Source of the DNA: Streptomyces parvus
Lineage (GTDB): Bacteria; Actinomycetota; Actinomycetes; Streptomycetales; Streptomycetaceae
Length of the DNA stretch: 64,000 nt
Reading direction: 5' to 3'
Assembly: GCF_032121415.1 (NCBI RefSeq)
Contig: NZ_CP135079.1
Location: 930,001-994,000, forward strand
Position 1 is the stretch's first letter; the number at the start of each line of letters is the position of its first letter. A program made the position numbers and the translations under genes. The notes beneath the pieces were generated by a model. That model was not told the DNA's origin, did no database searches, and saw only the letters and a list, made by a program, of their open reading frames with translations. This document shows, in pieces, positions 48,810 through 58,223 of the stretch.

Positions 48810-49253
48810 CCGCGAGGGGGAAGGACGGCCACGCGCATCCGCGGTCCGGAAGCCTTCATGACGGTGCTTTCGCTGCTCTTGGCGCAGCACGGACCGTGCT
48901 TCGGCCGCCCTCAACCCCAACTCGACGTGGCTCCATCATGATCACGCCGACAGGGTCGAAGCCGCGTGCTGGGCACGGTGCACCCGAATGAGTGATCACC
49001 GCGGGAGGGGAGCTGACAGCATGAGACGGGGAGTTTCATCCGCACTTCCTCGCCCCGCACGCGAGCAGAGGGCTGATGGTGCCGCTCGGTCCGCCCGTGC
49101 CACCGGGGCGAGATGGAAGGCCCACCGATCTGCTGAGCTGTCCGTACGTGGGCCACACGGACAGGCAGCTGTTCGTGGGCGGGCTCGGCTCAGCCGTGGG
49201 GAGCCGGGCGATCGGCGGTGGGCACGGGGCCGGTCCGGACGCGGCCGTCCCGC
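48810..49253. other. Non-coding stretch between the urease operon and the DUF2254 gene
   Basis: No frame has convincing codon bias and a ribosome binding site. It should hold the urease promoter, plus an 8-bp stem (CTGTCCGT at 49138-49145 with ACGGACAG at 49157-49164) that may end the DUF2254 transcript. Confidence 0.5.
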
Positions 49254-50549
49254 CTATCGGCCAGGCCGGAAGCTTCCTCCCACCCCCTGACTGTCGGCCG
49301 TGTGCGCGGTGGAACGGCGCGCCGCATCCGGAAACGCCCGTTCCACCGATTCACGCAGGAGATCCAACTCTGCCCGGACCGCCGGATGATGAGTGGGTGG
49401 CAGGCTGTCGAGCAGCCCGTCGAGCAGCGCCCGCAGCCGTCGGCAGACCTGCATGGACGTTGCCCCGTAGTCGCGGATCTCGGAGACAGCGAGCTGGAGA
49501 TAGTCTTCCCATCCCCTCCCCCGCAGCAAGAGTCGCGGTCTGCCGTCGTCCCCGGCCAGAGCGTACTGGCCGGGGAGGGGCAACTTGCCGACCACGGTGA
49601 GGAACGACTCGGTGTGGTTGAGGACCTGCACGGCAGTGGTGGGGTCGTTGACGGCGGGCGAGAGGGCACGGATGGCAATGTCGACGAGCACGCGCAGGGC
49701 GAAGGCCGGGTCCTGTTCGATCGTCCGTTCGGGGCCGAGTGCGATGAGGCCAGTGACATGCCGACTGTCGGGAAGGGACGTGCCGCCGTGGACTTCGACG
49801 AGGAGGGCGCCCCGGTGGACGTAGTCACCGATCATGTGGGGCACCGAGATCACACAGTCGTGCCGCGCGGCGACGGTCACCAGGCCTGCCGTGTCCAGTG
49901 CCTGGATGGCTCCGCCCCGGGTCGCGCGGACGGCGGTCACCCTTCCGCTCGGGCTGCCCGCGCCTTCACCGCGGTCCGGCGCCGAGGCCCTGATCGTCCT
50001 GGCTCCGCGCTCCAGGACGTCCTCCCCCATGCGGCCGACGAGATCGGCGATGGCCACCGGCCTGAGATTGTGGGTGAAGCGGTTGAGGTAGACGAGCAGC
50101 AGCAACAGGCTGACGGCCACGGCCCCTCCGGCCACGGTGACCCCGAGGTCGGGTACCGAACTCGACTCGATACTGCGCAGCAGGGAGAAGGCGAACGCGA
50201 AGGTGCCGGTGAAGGTGGCCAGCACGGTCTTCTGCAGCCGGTCCCTGTACCAGAGGCGCATGTACCTGGGCGACAACGTGCCGGTGGCCTGCTGGATGAC
50301 GAGAACACCGATGGTCACCACGAACCCGAGAAGGGCGATCATCGACCCGACGATGGAGCTCAGCACCCCGCTCGCCGTCGTCGCCGAATAGCGCCAGCCC
50401 CTCGGTGGCCAGTCCGTTGCGTCGGCGGTAATGGCCAGTTCGGCCAGAACGACTCCCAGGACGAGCCCGAGCAACGGGCTGATCCACAAGCTTGCTTTCA
50501 CGTACTGCCGCAGCCGGAATGCGGAGGCCCAGGACATCATGATGCTCAT
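49254..50549 (-). CDS. DUF2254 membrane protein
   Basis: A 431-residue predicted membrane protein of the DUF2254 family. Four helices occupy residues 20-165 (SPLLGLVLGVVLAELA, IVGSMIALLGFVVTIGVLVI, TVLATFTGTFAFAFSLL, VAGGAVAVSLLLLLVYL). A large cytoplasmic region follows with GGAIQALDTAGLV, SVPHMIGDYVHRGALL and ALSPAVNDPTTAVQVL, the last being the best conserved family block. Function unknown; neighbouring ion-transport and acid-stress genes hint at envelope homeostasis. It is upstream of the urease operon on the same strand. Confidence 0.85.
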   Translation of the reverse strand: MSIMMSWASAFRLRQYVKASLWISPLLGLVLGVVLAELAITADATDWPPRGWRYSATTASGVLSSIVGSMIALLGFVVTIGVLVIQQATGTLSPRYMRLWYRDRLQKTVLATFTGTFAFAFSLLRSIESSSVPDLGVTVAGGAVAVSLLLLLVYLNRFTHNLRPVAIADLVGRMGEDVLERGARTIRASAPDRGEGAGSPSGRVTAVRATRGGAIQALDTAGLVTVAARHDCVISVPHMIGDYVHRGALLVEVHGGTSLPDSRHVTGLIALGPERTIEQDPAFALRVLVDIAIRALSPAVNDPTTAVQVLNHTESFLTVVGKLPLPGQYALAGDDGRPRLLLRGRGWEDYLQLAVSEIRDYGATSMQVCRRLRALLDGLLDSLPPTHHPAVRAELDLLRESVERAFPDAARRSTAHTADSQGVGGSFRPGR

Positions 50550-50628
50550 GCGGCATCGCGCCCTTCGGACGGCAGTTCGTCGGTGCCATGGTGCGGGCGT
50601 GTTCCCCTGCGGTCAGGCACCGTGAGCC

Positions 50629-52395
50629 TCACCGCTCGGTTCCGGGGGCCAGCAGCACGACTCTGTCGCCTTGCCCGGGGACGACCCGGCGCTTTTCGGT
50701 GACGGGTTCCAGCCTCAGGTCGTCGTGGATCACGAAGAGTGTCTCGCTCCCGGCCGGAAAGGGTGCGGAGGCCGGCTGGACCAGGAACCGTGCGCCCGCG
50801 TCGTACTGCGCCGCCAACGCGTGGCGGACGAGCGCCCTGCCGAAGAGGATGTCCCCGCCGGTATAGGGAGCGACGACTCCGTGGCTGTCGTGCGGAGGTC
50901 CGACCCGGTAGACGGGCCCTTCGACGCTGTCCTGCATCACGACCGAAGCGAGCGCGTTGAAGTCGTCGTCATCCGTGGCCAGGAACACTGCCGTGACCCC
51001 CTCCAGCCGGGCCCCCGGGTTGGTGGCCGTGGCGAGCAGATCGCCCGTGGCGAGTTCGACACCGGCTTCGGTGATCCTTCGGCGCTCCTGTTCGAGGCCG
51101 GCCCACATCAGCAGGTCGAGGCCCGCGGACTTCAGGCTTCTTCCCAGATCCACCACCCAGGGCTCGCCGCCCACGAGGAGGATTCGCGTGCCGGCGGGTT
51201 TGACGATGCCCAGCATTCTGGCGACCGGTGCCGCGGTCAGGGCGTACAGGAGGACCGTGCCGACGATCACGAGGAACGTGACGGGCAGGATTTCGGCAGC
51301 CCCGTCCACTCCCCTGTCGACGAGGTTTGCGGAGAAGGCCGTCGCTGTGGCTGCCGCGACGATGCCACGGGGGGCCATCCATCCGACAAAGGCCCGTTCG
51401 CCCGGGGTCAGCCCGGCGCGTGCGGTCGACACGTACGCGACGAGTGGACGTACCACCAGGACGAGGATGGCGATGAGGGCGAGGGCGGGCAGGAGCACGG
51501 GTACGAGCGACGCGGGTGTGATGGTCGAGGAGATGGAGATGAACAGCAGGCCGATGATCAGCTGGGCCAGGGTCTCGAAGAAGGGACGCCGCGCCGGCAT
51601 GTCGAATCCGTTGATGTTGGTGACGGCCAGACCCGTGACAATGGCGGCGATGAGTCCCGTGTCGTCCCTGACGATGTCGGCGCCCGCGGACACCACGATC
51701 ACCGTGGCCAGCTGAGCCAGCGTGCCAAGGGTCTCGCCGAGCCGCAGCGTACGGAGCGTCAGCCACAGCAACACCGTGCCGACCGCGCCACCGGCCAGGC
51801 CCACGGCCAAGCTGAGGGCGAACTGGCCGATCTGGTAGCCCCGGCCGATGTCGACCTGGTGCGTGGTGGCGATGGCGTGGAACACCAGCGCGCCCAGGAT
51901 GGCACCGATCGGGTCGGTCAGGGTGCCTTCCCAGATGAGGATGCGGCGCACCTTGTCCGAGGGTCGTACGAAGTCGAGAAGGGGGCCCACGACCGTGGGG
52001 CCCGAGACGACGAGGATGACACCGAGCATCGACGCCACTCTGAGGGGCATGTCGAACATGGCCGGTGCGACGGCGGCGGTGGTCAGGAACGTGACAAGCA
52101 CACCGAGCAGCAGCAGCCGTCCCACGATCCATCGCGTGCGGCCGGTGAGCTTGCGCAGGTTGAGCCCGAGGCCTGCGTCGTAGAGGATCACCGCCACGGA
52201 CATCGACACGAGGACGTCGAAGTTCTGCCCCATCAGTTTGTCGGGGTGGATGACGTCCGTCAGCGCGCCTGCCGTGAACCCTGCGGGCAGCAGGATGATG
52301 AGTGCGGGGACACGCAGTCTGCTCGCCAGGATCTGTGACCCGGTGGCAAGCAACAAGGTCAGCGCGATGCCGAGGTACATTTCGTCGTCTGTCAC
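50629..52395 (-). CDS. CPA-type cation/proton antiporter with TrkA-like C-terminus
   Basis: A 588-residue membrane antiporter. Residues 5-395 contain about twelve helices, with the family blocks LIILLPAGFTAGALTD, LVVSGPTVVGPLLDF (fourth/fifth helix), GTLTDPIGAILGALVF (the conserved Asp of the ion site) and GWMAPRGIVAAATA. Residues 405-590 form a Rossmann-like regulatory domain of the RCK/TrkA kind (RILLVGGEPWVVDLGRSL), probably nucleotide-sensing. The ion, K+ or Na+, cannot be told. AAGGGAG precedes the GTG. A doubtful 68-codon frame overlaps its start on the same strand. Confidence 0.88.
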   Translation of the reverse strand: MTDDEMYLGIALTLLLATGSQILASRLRVPALIILLPAGFTAGALTDVIHPDKLMGQNFDVLVSMSVAVILYDAGLGLNLRKLTGRTRWIVGRLLLLGVLVTFLTTAAVAPAMFDMPLRVASMLGVILVVSGPTVVGPLLDFVRPSDKVRRILIWEGTLTDPIGAILGALVFHAIATTHQVDIGRGYQIGQFALSLAVGLAGGAVGTVLLWLTLRTLRLGETLGTLAQLATVIVVSAGADIVRDDTGLIAAIVTGLAVTNINGFDMPARRPFFETLAQLIIGLLFISISSTITPASLVPVLLPALALIAILVLVVRPLVAYVSTARAGLTPGERAFVGWMAPRGIVAAATATAFSANLVDRGVDGAAEILPVTFLVIVGTVLLYALTAAPVARMLGIVKPAGTRILLVGGEPWVVDLGRSLKSAGLDLLMWAGLEQERRRITEAGVELATGDLLATATNPGARLEGVTAVFLATDDDDFNALASVVMQDSVEGPVYRVGPPHDSHGVVAPYTGGDILFGRALVRHALAAQYDAGARFLVQPASAPFPAGSETLFVIHDDLRLEPVTEKRRVVPGQGDRVVLLAPGTER

Positions 52396-52631
52396 TGCGA
52401 CTCCCTTCGGCCGGGTTCTGGCGTGGTGGATGAGGCGGCCAGAGCAGGCCGGACTCGAAGGAGAGCACGGTGTCGGCCACGGCACCGACGGCGAACCGCA
52501 CCGCCATGACCGCCGACCAGCGCCGCGCCGGCAGGAGGCCTCCCGGGCAGCCGGAGTCGAGCCGGAGCGCCGGCCAGGAGGAGGACCGGGGTGTCCACGA
52601 CCGCCTCGCTGTCCGGGGCCCGCGAAAGCGG
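52396..52631. other. Intergenic region with doubtful short frames
   Basis: A 68-codon frame (52392-52598, minus) overlaps the antiporter start as GTGA. Another frame starting at 52507 has better codon bias for about 24 codons (AVRFAVGAVADTVLSFESG) but then runs on into antiporter antisense-like noise. Neither is convincing; a small leader protein is possible. Confidence 0.3.
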
Positions 52632-53471
52632 TCAGCCTCCGGTCGCGAACCCGGGGAAGAGCGTCATACCGCCGTCGACGTAGAGAGTCGTCCCCACGAC
52701 GTAGTCCATGAGGTCGGACGCGAGCAGGACCACGGCGTGGGCGATGTCGTCGGGGTCACCGATCCGGTCGTAGGGGATCAGTCGCAGGAGGTCCTCCCGG
52801 GCCTCCGGGGTCTCCCAGGCACTGCGGTTGATGGGGGTCTTGATCGCCCCGGGGGCGACGGCGTTCACCCGGATCTTCTCCGGGGAGAGCTCCTGGGCCA
52901 GGGTCTGCATCATCATCTGCACGCCTCCCTTGGACGAGGCGTAGTTCACGTGTCCCGCCCAGGGGATGAGCTGATGCACCGAGCTCATGCAGATGATCTT
53001 CCCGGCCGCCCGGGACACTTCCGGAACCACTCCGCGCCGGCGGAACTCCTTGACCGCCTCCCTTGCGCACAGGAACTGACCTGTGAGGTTGACGTCAAGG
53101 ACCTTCTGCCACTGGGCGAGCGTCATGTCGGTGAACCTGGCATCCCGCTGCATACCGGCGTTGGCGACCAGGATGTCGAGGGTTCCGAAGTCCTGGACCG
53201 TCCGGTCCACCATCGCGGTCACCTGGGTCTCCTGCGACACGTCCGCCTCGTAGGCCACCGCGCGCACCCCGAACGACGTGATCTCCTGGACCACTTGCTC
53301 GGCTGCTTCCCGGTCGCTCACGTAGTTCACCGCCACGTTGGCGCCCGCACGGGCCAGCGCGATGGCCGTGCCCTTTCCGATGCCCGAATTGGCTCCGGTC
53401 ACCAGCGCCGTCTGGCCCTTCAACAAGGTGGGAGGCAGATCAACCTGCGCTGCCTCGGCGTGGGAATGCAT
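52632..53471 (-). CDS. Short-chain dehydrogenase/reductase, glucose-1-dehydrogenase/GsP39 type
   Basis: A 279-residue NAD(P)-dependent oxidoreductase of the classical SDR family. It has ALVTGANSGIGKGTA for the cofactor, NAGMQ, and the catalytic Ser in ICMSSVHQLIPW. The YxxxK motif is VNYASSKGG and the C-terminal part reads RVNAVAPGAIKTPIN. The closest build is the glucose-1-dehydrogenase and general-stress-protein-39 group, often found in osmotic or desiccation loci. It stands between the antiporter and the glutamate decarboxylase, which fits a stress role. Substrate unproven. Confidence 0.88.
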   Translation of the reverse strand: MHSHAEAAQVDLPPTLLKGQTALVTGANSGIGKGTAIALARAGANVAVNYVSDREAAEQVVQEITSFGVRAVAYEADVSQETQVTAMVDRTVQDFGTLDILVANAGMQRDARFTDMTLAQWQKVLDVNLTGQFLCAREAVKEFRRRGVVPEVSRAAGKIICMSSVHQLIPWAGHVNYASSKGGVQMMMQTLAQELSPEKIRVNAVAPGAIKTPINRSAWETPEAREDLLRLIPYDRIGDPDDIAHAVVLLASDLMDYVVGTTLYVDGGMTLFPGFATGG

Positions 53472-53719
53472 GATGCCCTGTCTCCTCGCTGCGGGGCTCG
53501 GCCCACCCGGCCACTGCCCGGCGAGCGGGGATCAGGAAACCACCGGGCGAACGGGGCCACAGCCACGGCGGGCCGCTGTTGGGCCATTGGGCGGTACCGC
53601 TTCCCCCGGTAGGCTCAGCTGTGACGCCGGGCGGCGTTCATGGGCCTGCCATGCCGTCAGGCCCCATCGCGGAACATGGGTGGCACCTGGCTCCAGTACG
53701 TCGAGGCCGAGGCCGCTGC

Positions 53720-53845
53720 GAAAGCGTCCGGCGAACAGGACATGGGCTCTACCGCGATGCCCCGGCGGCGTTCCGGCTCCGGCAGCGTGTCACCCGTATG
53801 GATCTGCACGTACCGAACCCCGTCGCCCAGGCGGACGTCCACTCC
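53720..53845 (-). pseudogene. Remnant of an aldose 1-epimerase gene
   Basis: The minus strand encodes GVDVRLGDGVRYVQIHTGDT followed by RRGIAVEPMSCSPDAF, which is the C-terminal block of galactose mutarotase-like enzymes (normally YVQ.FTGDTL then AVEPMTCPPDAF). There is no N-terminal domain or start, and the frame continues into unrelated residues. It is a truncated, dead copy in the 478-bp gap between the SDR and glutamate decarboxylase genes. Nothing else coding is seen in that gap. Confidence 0.65.
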
Positions 53846-53949
53846 GTGCGTCCCGGAGGGTGAGACAGCCGTACGACGGACACGTGGCCGTAGCCCGATC
53901 GCGATCGTTCGGGGCCTGTCAGGCTGGTGGGAGCAATCGGTGAGTCGCG

Positions 53950-55314
53950 TCAGTAACCGGTCCCGCGCTTGACCTGGCTCCGCTCGACACGGTGAGTCGA
54001 CCCCTTGTCGTCCAAGGTGCGACACGCGTCGGCGATGTCCTGGCTCAGACGGTGGATCTGCTCGCGGCTCAGCGTCTCCTTGACCAGGGCACGCAGGATC
54101 TTCACCCCTTCCGCGTCGGGCGGCAGGGTGTAGGCCGGCACCATCCAGCCGCGCTCGGCCGAGAGCTGCCAGGCAACGTCGGACTCGTCGTAGGGGTGAT
54201 GGCCGGCGAGACGGAAAGCGACGAGGGGCAGCTGCTCAGCGTCGCTGCCGATCACTTCGAAGCGGCCGCTTTTACGTAGGTTTTCCGCCAATACGCGGGC
54301 GTTCTCCTGCATGATTTTCATGACGTAGGTGTAGCCCTGGCGACCGAGACGTACGAAGTTGTAGTACTGCGCAAGCACCATCGCCGAACCGGTTGAGAAA
54401 TTCAGGGTGAATGTGGCGTCGGTCTTGCCCAAGTAGTTCTCGTAGAAAACGAGGTCCTGGGCCAGGTCGGACTCCTCACGGAAGATCAGCCAGCCGACGC
54501 CGGGGTAGACCAAGCCGTACTTGTGGCCCGAGACGTTGATGGAGCGGACCTGTTCGAGCTGGAAGTCCCATGGGGAGTCCGGGTAGAGAAAGGGCCACAC
54601 GAATCCGCCGCTGGCGGCGTCGACGTGGATCGGGATGTCGAGGTCTCGCTCTCTGCGAACTTCCCGCAGGAGCTTGTCGATCCCGACGACGTCGTCCTTG
54701 TTCCCGGTGAAGGTGGTACCGAGGACGGCGACGACGCCGATCGTGTTCTCGTCGAGGTGAGGCTCCACGTCCTCCGGGCCGATCGTGTACTTTCCCTCGG
54801 CAAGCGGCACGATCCGCGGCTCGACGTCGAAGTAGCGGCAGAACTTCTCCCACACGACGTGAACGTCCCCGCCGAAGATCAAGTTCGGCCTGTCGGCCGA
54901 CAAGTTGGCCGCCTCACGGCGCTCGCGCCATTTCCACTTCAGTGACAGCGCGCCCAGCATGATCGCCTCGGACGACCCCTGGGTCCTGCATCCGGTCGTC
55001 TTTCCCGGCGCGTGGAAGAGGTCGGCGAGCATCCGCACGCAACGCTGCTCGATCTCGGCGGAAATGGGGTACTCGGCATGGTCGATAAAATTACGGTGAA
55101 GATTCTCGGAGATGAGCCGCTGCGCCTCCGGCTCCATCCACGTGGTGACGAACGTCGCGAGATTGCGCTGGGGGTCGCCCTCCATGGCGAGATCGACGTC
55201 GACGAGCCTCATTGCGTCCGTCGCCGCCATGCCCTCTTCGGGGAAAGTATCCGAGGGGGCGGGCGCGGTCAGAAATCGGTTGCCAAAAAGCGCCGAGTCA
55301 TCGCGCATCGTCAT
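53950..55314 (-). CDS. gadB: Glutamate decarboxylase
   Basis: A PLP enzyme of 454 residues turning glutamate into GABA and consuming a proton, a common acid-resistance step. The cofactor Lys265 is in NVSGHKYGLVYPG. Asp232 is in HVDAASGGFVWP, and TQGSSEAIMLGAL holds the phosphate. No antiporter of the GadC type is next to it. No clear ribosome binding site precedes either candidate ATG (55314 or 55308), so translation may be leaderless. Neighbouring urease and antiporter genes suggest a shared pH-homeostasis theme. Confidence 0.95.
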   Translation of the reverse strand: MTMRDDSALFGNRFLTAPAPSDTFPEEGMAATDAMRLVDVDLAMEGDPQRNLATFVTTWMEPEAQRLISENLHRNFIDHAEYPISAEIEQRCVRMLADLFHAPGKTTGCRTQGSSEAIMLGALSLKWKWRERREAANLSADRPNLIFGGDVHVVWEKFCRYFDVEPRIVPLAEGKYTIGPEDVEPHLDENTIGVVAVLGTTFTGNKDDVVGIDKLLREVRRERDLDIPIHVDAASGGFVWPFLYPDSPWDFQLEQVRSINVSGHKYGLVYPGVGWLIFREESDLAQDLVFYENYLGKTDATFTLNFSTGSAMVLAQYYNFVRLGRQGYTYVMKIMQENARVLAENLRKSGRFEVIGSDAEQLPLVAFRLAGHHPYDESDVAWQLSAERGWMVPAYTLPPDAEGVKILRALVKETLSREQIHRLSQDIADACRTLDDKGSTHRVERSQVKRGTGY

Positions 55315-55464
55315 AGGGCGGATTCAAACAGCCGCGACGCCTGCCTCCGGGAGGGACACGCCGACGCGCAACGTCCCACACCTGCCCGCACCTCACGTCA
55401 CTCCGCCAGGACGGGGCGCCACCACTGGCCTAGGCTTGTCATTCGAGGTCGAAAGGGGCTCAAG

Positions 55465-57312
55465 ATGGACGATTACCCCCTCATTGAGAACCACGGTCTG
55501 ATCGGCGATCTGCAGACTGCCGCGCTCGTGACGACCGATGCGACCATCGACTGGTTCTGTTGCCCGCGCTTCGACTCGCCCAGTGTCTTCGGTGCTCTGC
55601 TCGATCAGCGGAAGGGCGGCCACTTCACCGTCCGGCCCGCCGCGGAGAACTACACCACCAAGCAGCTCTACCATCCGGACACCGCTGTGCTGGTGACGCG
55701 CTTCATGACCGAAGCCGGGGCGGGCGAGGTGGTCGACTTCATGCCGGTGACCGGCACGACGGCGACGGACCGGCACCGCTTGGTCCGGATGCTGCGCTGT
55801 GTCCGGGGGAGCATGACGTTCGAGGGCGAGATCGCTCCGCGCTTCGACTACGGCCGCAAGCCGCACGAGCTGCACATCACCGAGCATGGGGCCTTGTTCA
55901 CTGCGCAGGACATGGACCTCGCCGTCCACGCAGTTCGTGAACCTCAGGACGAGCGGCTGCTGAACATCCTCTCCGGGGACAACGACCTGCGGTTCACGCT
56001 GACTCTGCAGGCGGGGCAGCAGCGCGGTCTTGTCCTTGAGTCGTCCCCCGGCGGGCCGCCGCACGAGGTCCGAGGAGCCGAGTTCGAGCACCTCTTCGAC
56101 GAGACGGTCCTCTTCTGGCGCTCCTGGCTGGGGCAGTCCACCTACACAGGCCGCTGGCGCGAAGCGGTGGAGCGTTCAGCTGTGACCCTGAAGCTCATGA
56201 CCTACGCGCCGACCGGCGCCCTGGTCGCCGCCCCCACCGCCGCTCTGCCTGAACAGCTGGGGGGAGAGCGCAACTGGGACTACCGGTTCACCTGGATCCG
56301 GGACGCGTCGTTCTCGGTGTACGCCTTGCTGGGCCTGGGCTTCAAGGAAGAGGCGGCGGCGTTCAACAGCTGGCTGCACGACCGGGTGAAGGAAGAGGCC
56401 GGCCAGGGTGACGGCGCGGGGCCGTTGAACATCATGTACCGGGTCGACGGTTCGTCCGACATGGTCGAGGAGGCGCTGGAGCACTGGGAGGGCTACTGCG
56501 GCTCCGCACCGGTCCGCATCGGCAACGGAGCCGCGACCCAACGGCAACTGGACATCTACGGCGAGGCGCTCGACAGCATCTACTTCGCGCATCGGCACGG
56601 CATGCACCTCGACCACAGGGGCTGGACCGCGCTGCACACCCTTCTCGACTGGCTGGTGGACCACTGGGACCAGCCCGGAGAAGGGCTGTGGGAGACCCGT
56701 GGCGGGCGGAAGGACTTCACCTACGGCCGGGTGATGTCCTGGGTGGCCTTCGACCGTGCCCTTCGCATCGCCTACGACGACGGACGCCCCGCCGCTCGTG
56801 GCCGCTGGGTGGACGCGCGTGACGAGATCTACGCGCAGGTGCTCAGCCGGGGGTGGGACCCGCGGAAGCAGGCGTTCGTCCAGCACTACGGCGACGATGT
56901 GCTCGATTCGTCGCTGCTGCGCATGCCGACGGTCGGTTTCATCACCCCCGATGACCCGATGTGGAAGTCCACGCTGGACGCCATGGAGCAGGAGCTGGTC
57001 AGCGACAGCCTGGTCTACCGCTACAACCCCGAGGCTTCACCCGACGGGTTGCGTGGCTCCGAAGGAACGTTCTCCCTGTGCACCTTCATGTACGTCGACG
57101 CCCTGGCGCGAGCCGGACGCACCGACCAGGCCCGGCTGGTGCTGGAGAAGATGCTCACTTACGCCAACCACCTGGGCCTGTACTCGGAAGAGATCGGCCT
57201 GACCGGGCGGCAGCTCGGCAACTTCCCGCAGGCTTTCACGCACTTGGCCCTGATCGACGCGGCGATCACCTTGGACGCGAAGCTCAACGGGGGGAGCGGA
57301 AGCGGGGCTTGA
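55465..57312 (+). CDS. GH15 family glucoamylase/trehalase-like enzyme
   Basis: A cytosolic glycoside hydrolase of 615 residues. The N-terminal beta-sandwich domain (residues 1-230: YPLIENHGLIGDLQTAALV, DWFCCPRFDSPSVFGALLD) is joined to an (alpha/alpha)6 barrel carrying RNWDYRFTWIRDASF and GRVMSWVAFDRALRI. It also carries GSEGTFSLCTFMYVDALARAG in shorter overlapping pieces, with catalytic glutamates in the barrel loops. In mycobacteria and streptomycetes this subfamily often hydrolyses trehalose; glucoamylase activity is the alternative. GAAAGGGG precedes the ATG. It is divergent from the decarboxylase and closes with a hairpin shared with the next gene. Confidence 0.85.
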   Translation: MDDYPLIENHGLIGDLQTAALVTTDATIDWFCCPRFDSPSVFGALLDQRKGGHFTVRPAAENYTTKQLYHPDTAVLVTRFMTEAGAGEVVDFMPVTGTTATDRHRLVRMLRCVRGSMTFEGEIAPRFDYGRKPHELHITEHGALFTAQDMDLAVHAVREPQDERLLNILSGDNDLRFTLTLQAGQQRGLVLESSPGGPPHEVRGAEFEHLFDETVLFWRSWLGQSTYTGRWREAVERSAVTLKLMTYAPTGALVAAPTAALPEQLGGERNWDYRFTWIRDASFSVYALLGLGFKEEAAAFNSWLHDRVKEEAGQGDGAGPLNIMYRVDGSSDMVEEALEHWEGYCGSAPVRIGNGAATQRQLDIYGEALDSIYFAHRHGMHLDHRGWTALHTLLDWLVDHWDQPGEGLWETRGGRKDFTYGRVMSWVAFDRALRIAYDDGRPAARGRWVDARDEIYAQVLSRGWDPRKQAFVQHYGDDVLDSSLLRMPTVGFITPDDPMWKSTLDAMEQELVSDSLVYRYNPEASPDGLRGSEGTFSLCTFMYVDALARAGRTDQARLVLEKMLTYANHLGLYSEEIGLTGRQLGNFPQAFTHLALIDAAITLDAKLNGGSGSGA

Positions 57313-57345
57313 GGCCGGTGCGACGGCCGGCCTCGCGGTACACAT

Positions 57346-57384
57346 CAGCGGGTGGGCTCCGGAGTCTTCGGAGACCACCCGCTG
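57346..57384. terminator. Bidirectional terminator
   Basis: CAGCGGGTGG (57346-57355) pairs with CCACCCGCTG (57375-57384) and, after a G-A bulge, CTCCG pairs with CGGAG. It lies between the convergent GH15 gene and the small protein gene. Confidence 0.75.
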
Positions 57385-57417
57385 TCGGTCCGGAGACCTA
57401 CTTACCGGCGAGGTCGA

Positions 57418-57630
57418 TCACCGTGCGTCGCTGCGCGAGTCGGGGCCCACGTAAATTTCCGCGCCGCCGGATCCCCAGACTCGTGTGTACCCGCCGCTCG
57501 GGGCCGACACGACGAGGTCTCCCTCATCCAGCGAGACCATTCCGTCCGTCTTCTCGGCGAACCATTCCACAGTGAGGGTCTCGTCCGGCTTCAGGGGGAC
57601 CTCCTCCGCTGTGGGCTCGAACACGATCAC
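57418..57630 (-). CDS. Small hypothetical protein
   Basis: A 70-residue acidic, beta-rich protein (VIVFEPTAEEVPLKPDETL, VSLDEGDLVVSAPSGGYTRVW in part). GGAG lies nine bases before the GTG at 57630 and codon bias is good. No family is recognised. It follows the NUDIX gene by 41 bp on the same strand and may be co-transcribed with it. Confidence 0.65.
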   Translation of the reverse strand: MIVFEPTAEEVPLKPDETLTVEWFAEKTDGMVSLDEGDLVVSAPSGGYTRVWGSGGAEIYVGPDSRSDAR

Positions 57631-57671
57631 CGCAGAGAGCTCCGCGACGGGACACGCGCACGGGTCCCGGC

Positions 57672-58223
57672 TCAGCCCAGTCTCAGGTGGTGCAGCATCA
57701 GCAGGGCGGCCGCCATGTTCGCGGCGGGCACCTCGCCCCGGGCGATCATGTCCGGGACCACTTTGAGGGGTATCCACTCGCGGCGCGACGACTCGAAGGG
57801 GTCCTGCGGGTCGCCGGTCCACTGCGCCTCGTCGGACCAGTAGAGGTGGTGGCGGGCGTCGGTGAGGCCGTTCGAGGGTTCCACGGTGAGCAGGGGGCGC
57901 AGCTCGCCGGGGCGCCAGCCGGTCTCCTCCTCCATCTCGCGGGCCGCCGCCGCCGCGATGTCCTCGCCGTCCTCGACGACCCCGGCGGCCAGCTCCCATC
58001 CCCAGCTGTCGGTGATGAACCGGTGCCGCCAGAGCAGCAGCACCTCGTTGGCCTCGTTGACGACGGTGGCGGCCGCGACGGGGCGCAGCCGGATGACGAA
58101 GTGGTCGAGGTGGCTGCCGTCGGGGAGTTCGACATCCGCCAGGTTCACCCGGAACCATGGGTTCTGATACACATTCTGTTCGCTTAAGTTCGTCCACTGC
58201 ACGGTTCTGCCGCCTTTCGACAT
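57672..58223 (-). CDS. NUDIX hydrolase
   Basis: A 183-residue pyrophosphohydrolase that probably acts on a nucleoside diphosphate derivative such as ADP-ribose. The Nudix box is complete: GVVEDGEDI, REMEEETGW with the metal-binding glutamates. WFRVNLADVELPDGSHLDHF in front is typical of the ADP-ribose pyrophosphatase branch. The ATG at 58223 lies inside a 22-bp palindrome and has no ribosome binding site. A GTG seven codons downstream (58202) behind GAAAGG is a good alternative, leaving the palindrome as an upstream operator. Confidence 0.9.
   Translation of the reverse strand: MSKGGRTVQWTNLSEQNVYQNPWFRVNLADVELPDGSHLDHFVIRLRPVAAATVVNEANEVLLLWRHRFITDSWGWELAAGVVEDGEDIAAAAAREMEEETGWRPGELRPLLTVEPSNGLTDARHHLYWSDEAQWTGDPQDPFESSRREWIPLKVVPDMIARGEVPAANMAAALLMLHHLRLG

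Noticed and set aside
49076..49600. Plus-strand frame in the gap before and under the DUF2254 gene
   Set aside because: Most of it is antisense to DUF2254, and the part in the gap has poor codon bias.
52392..52598. 68-codon frame overlapping the antiporter start as GTGA
   Set aside because: The overlap looks like coupling, but the residues are Arg/Pro/Ala noise and a better-biased frame runs across it.
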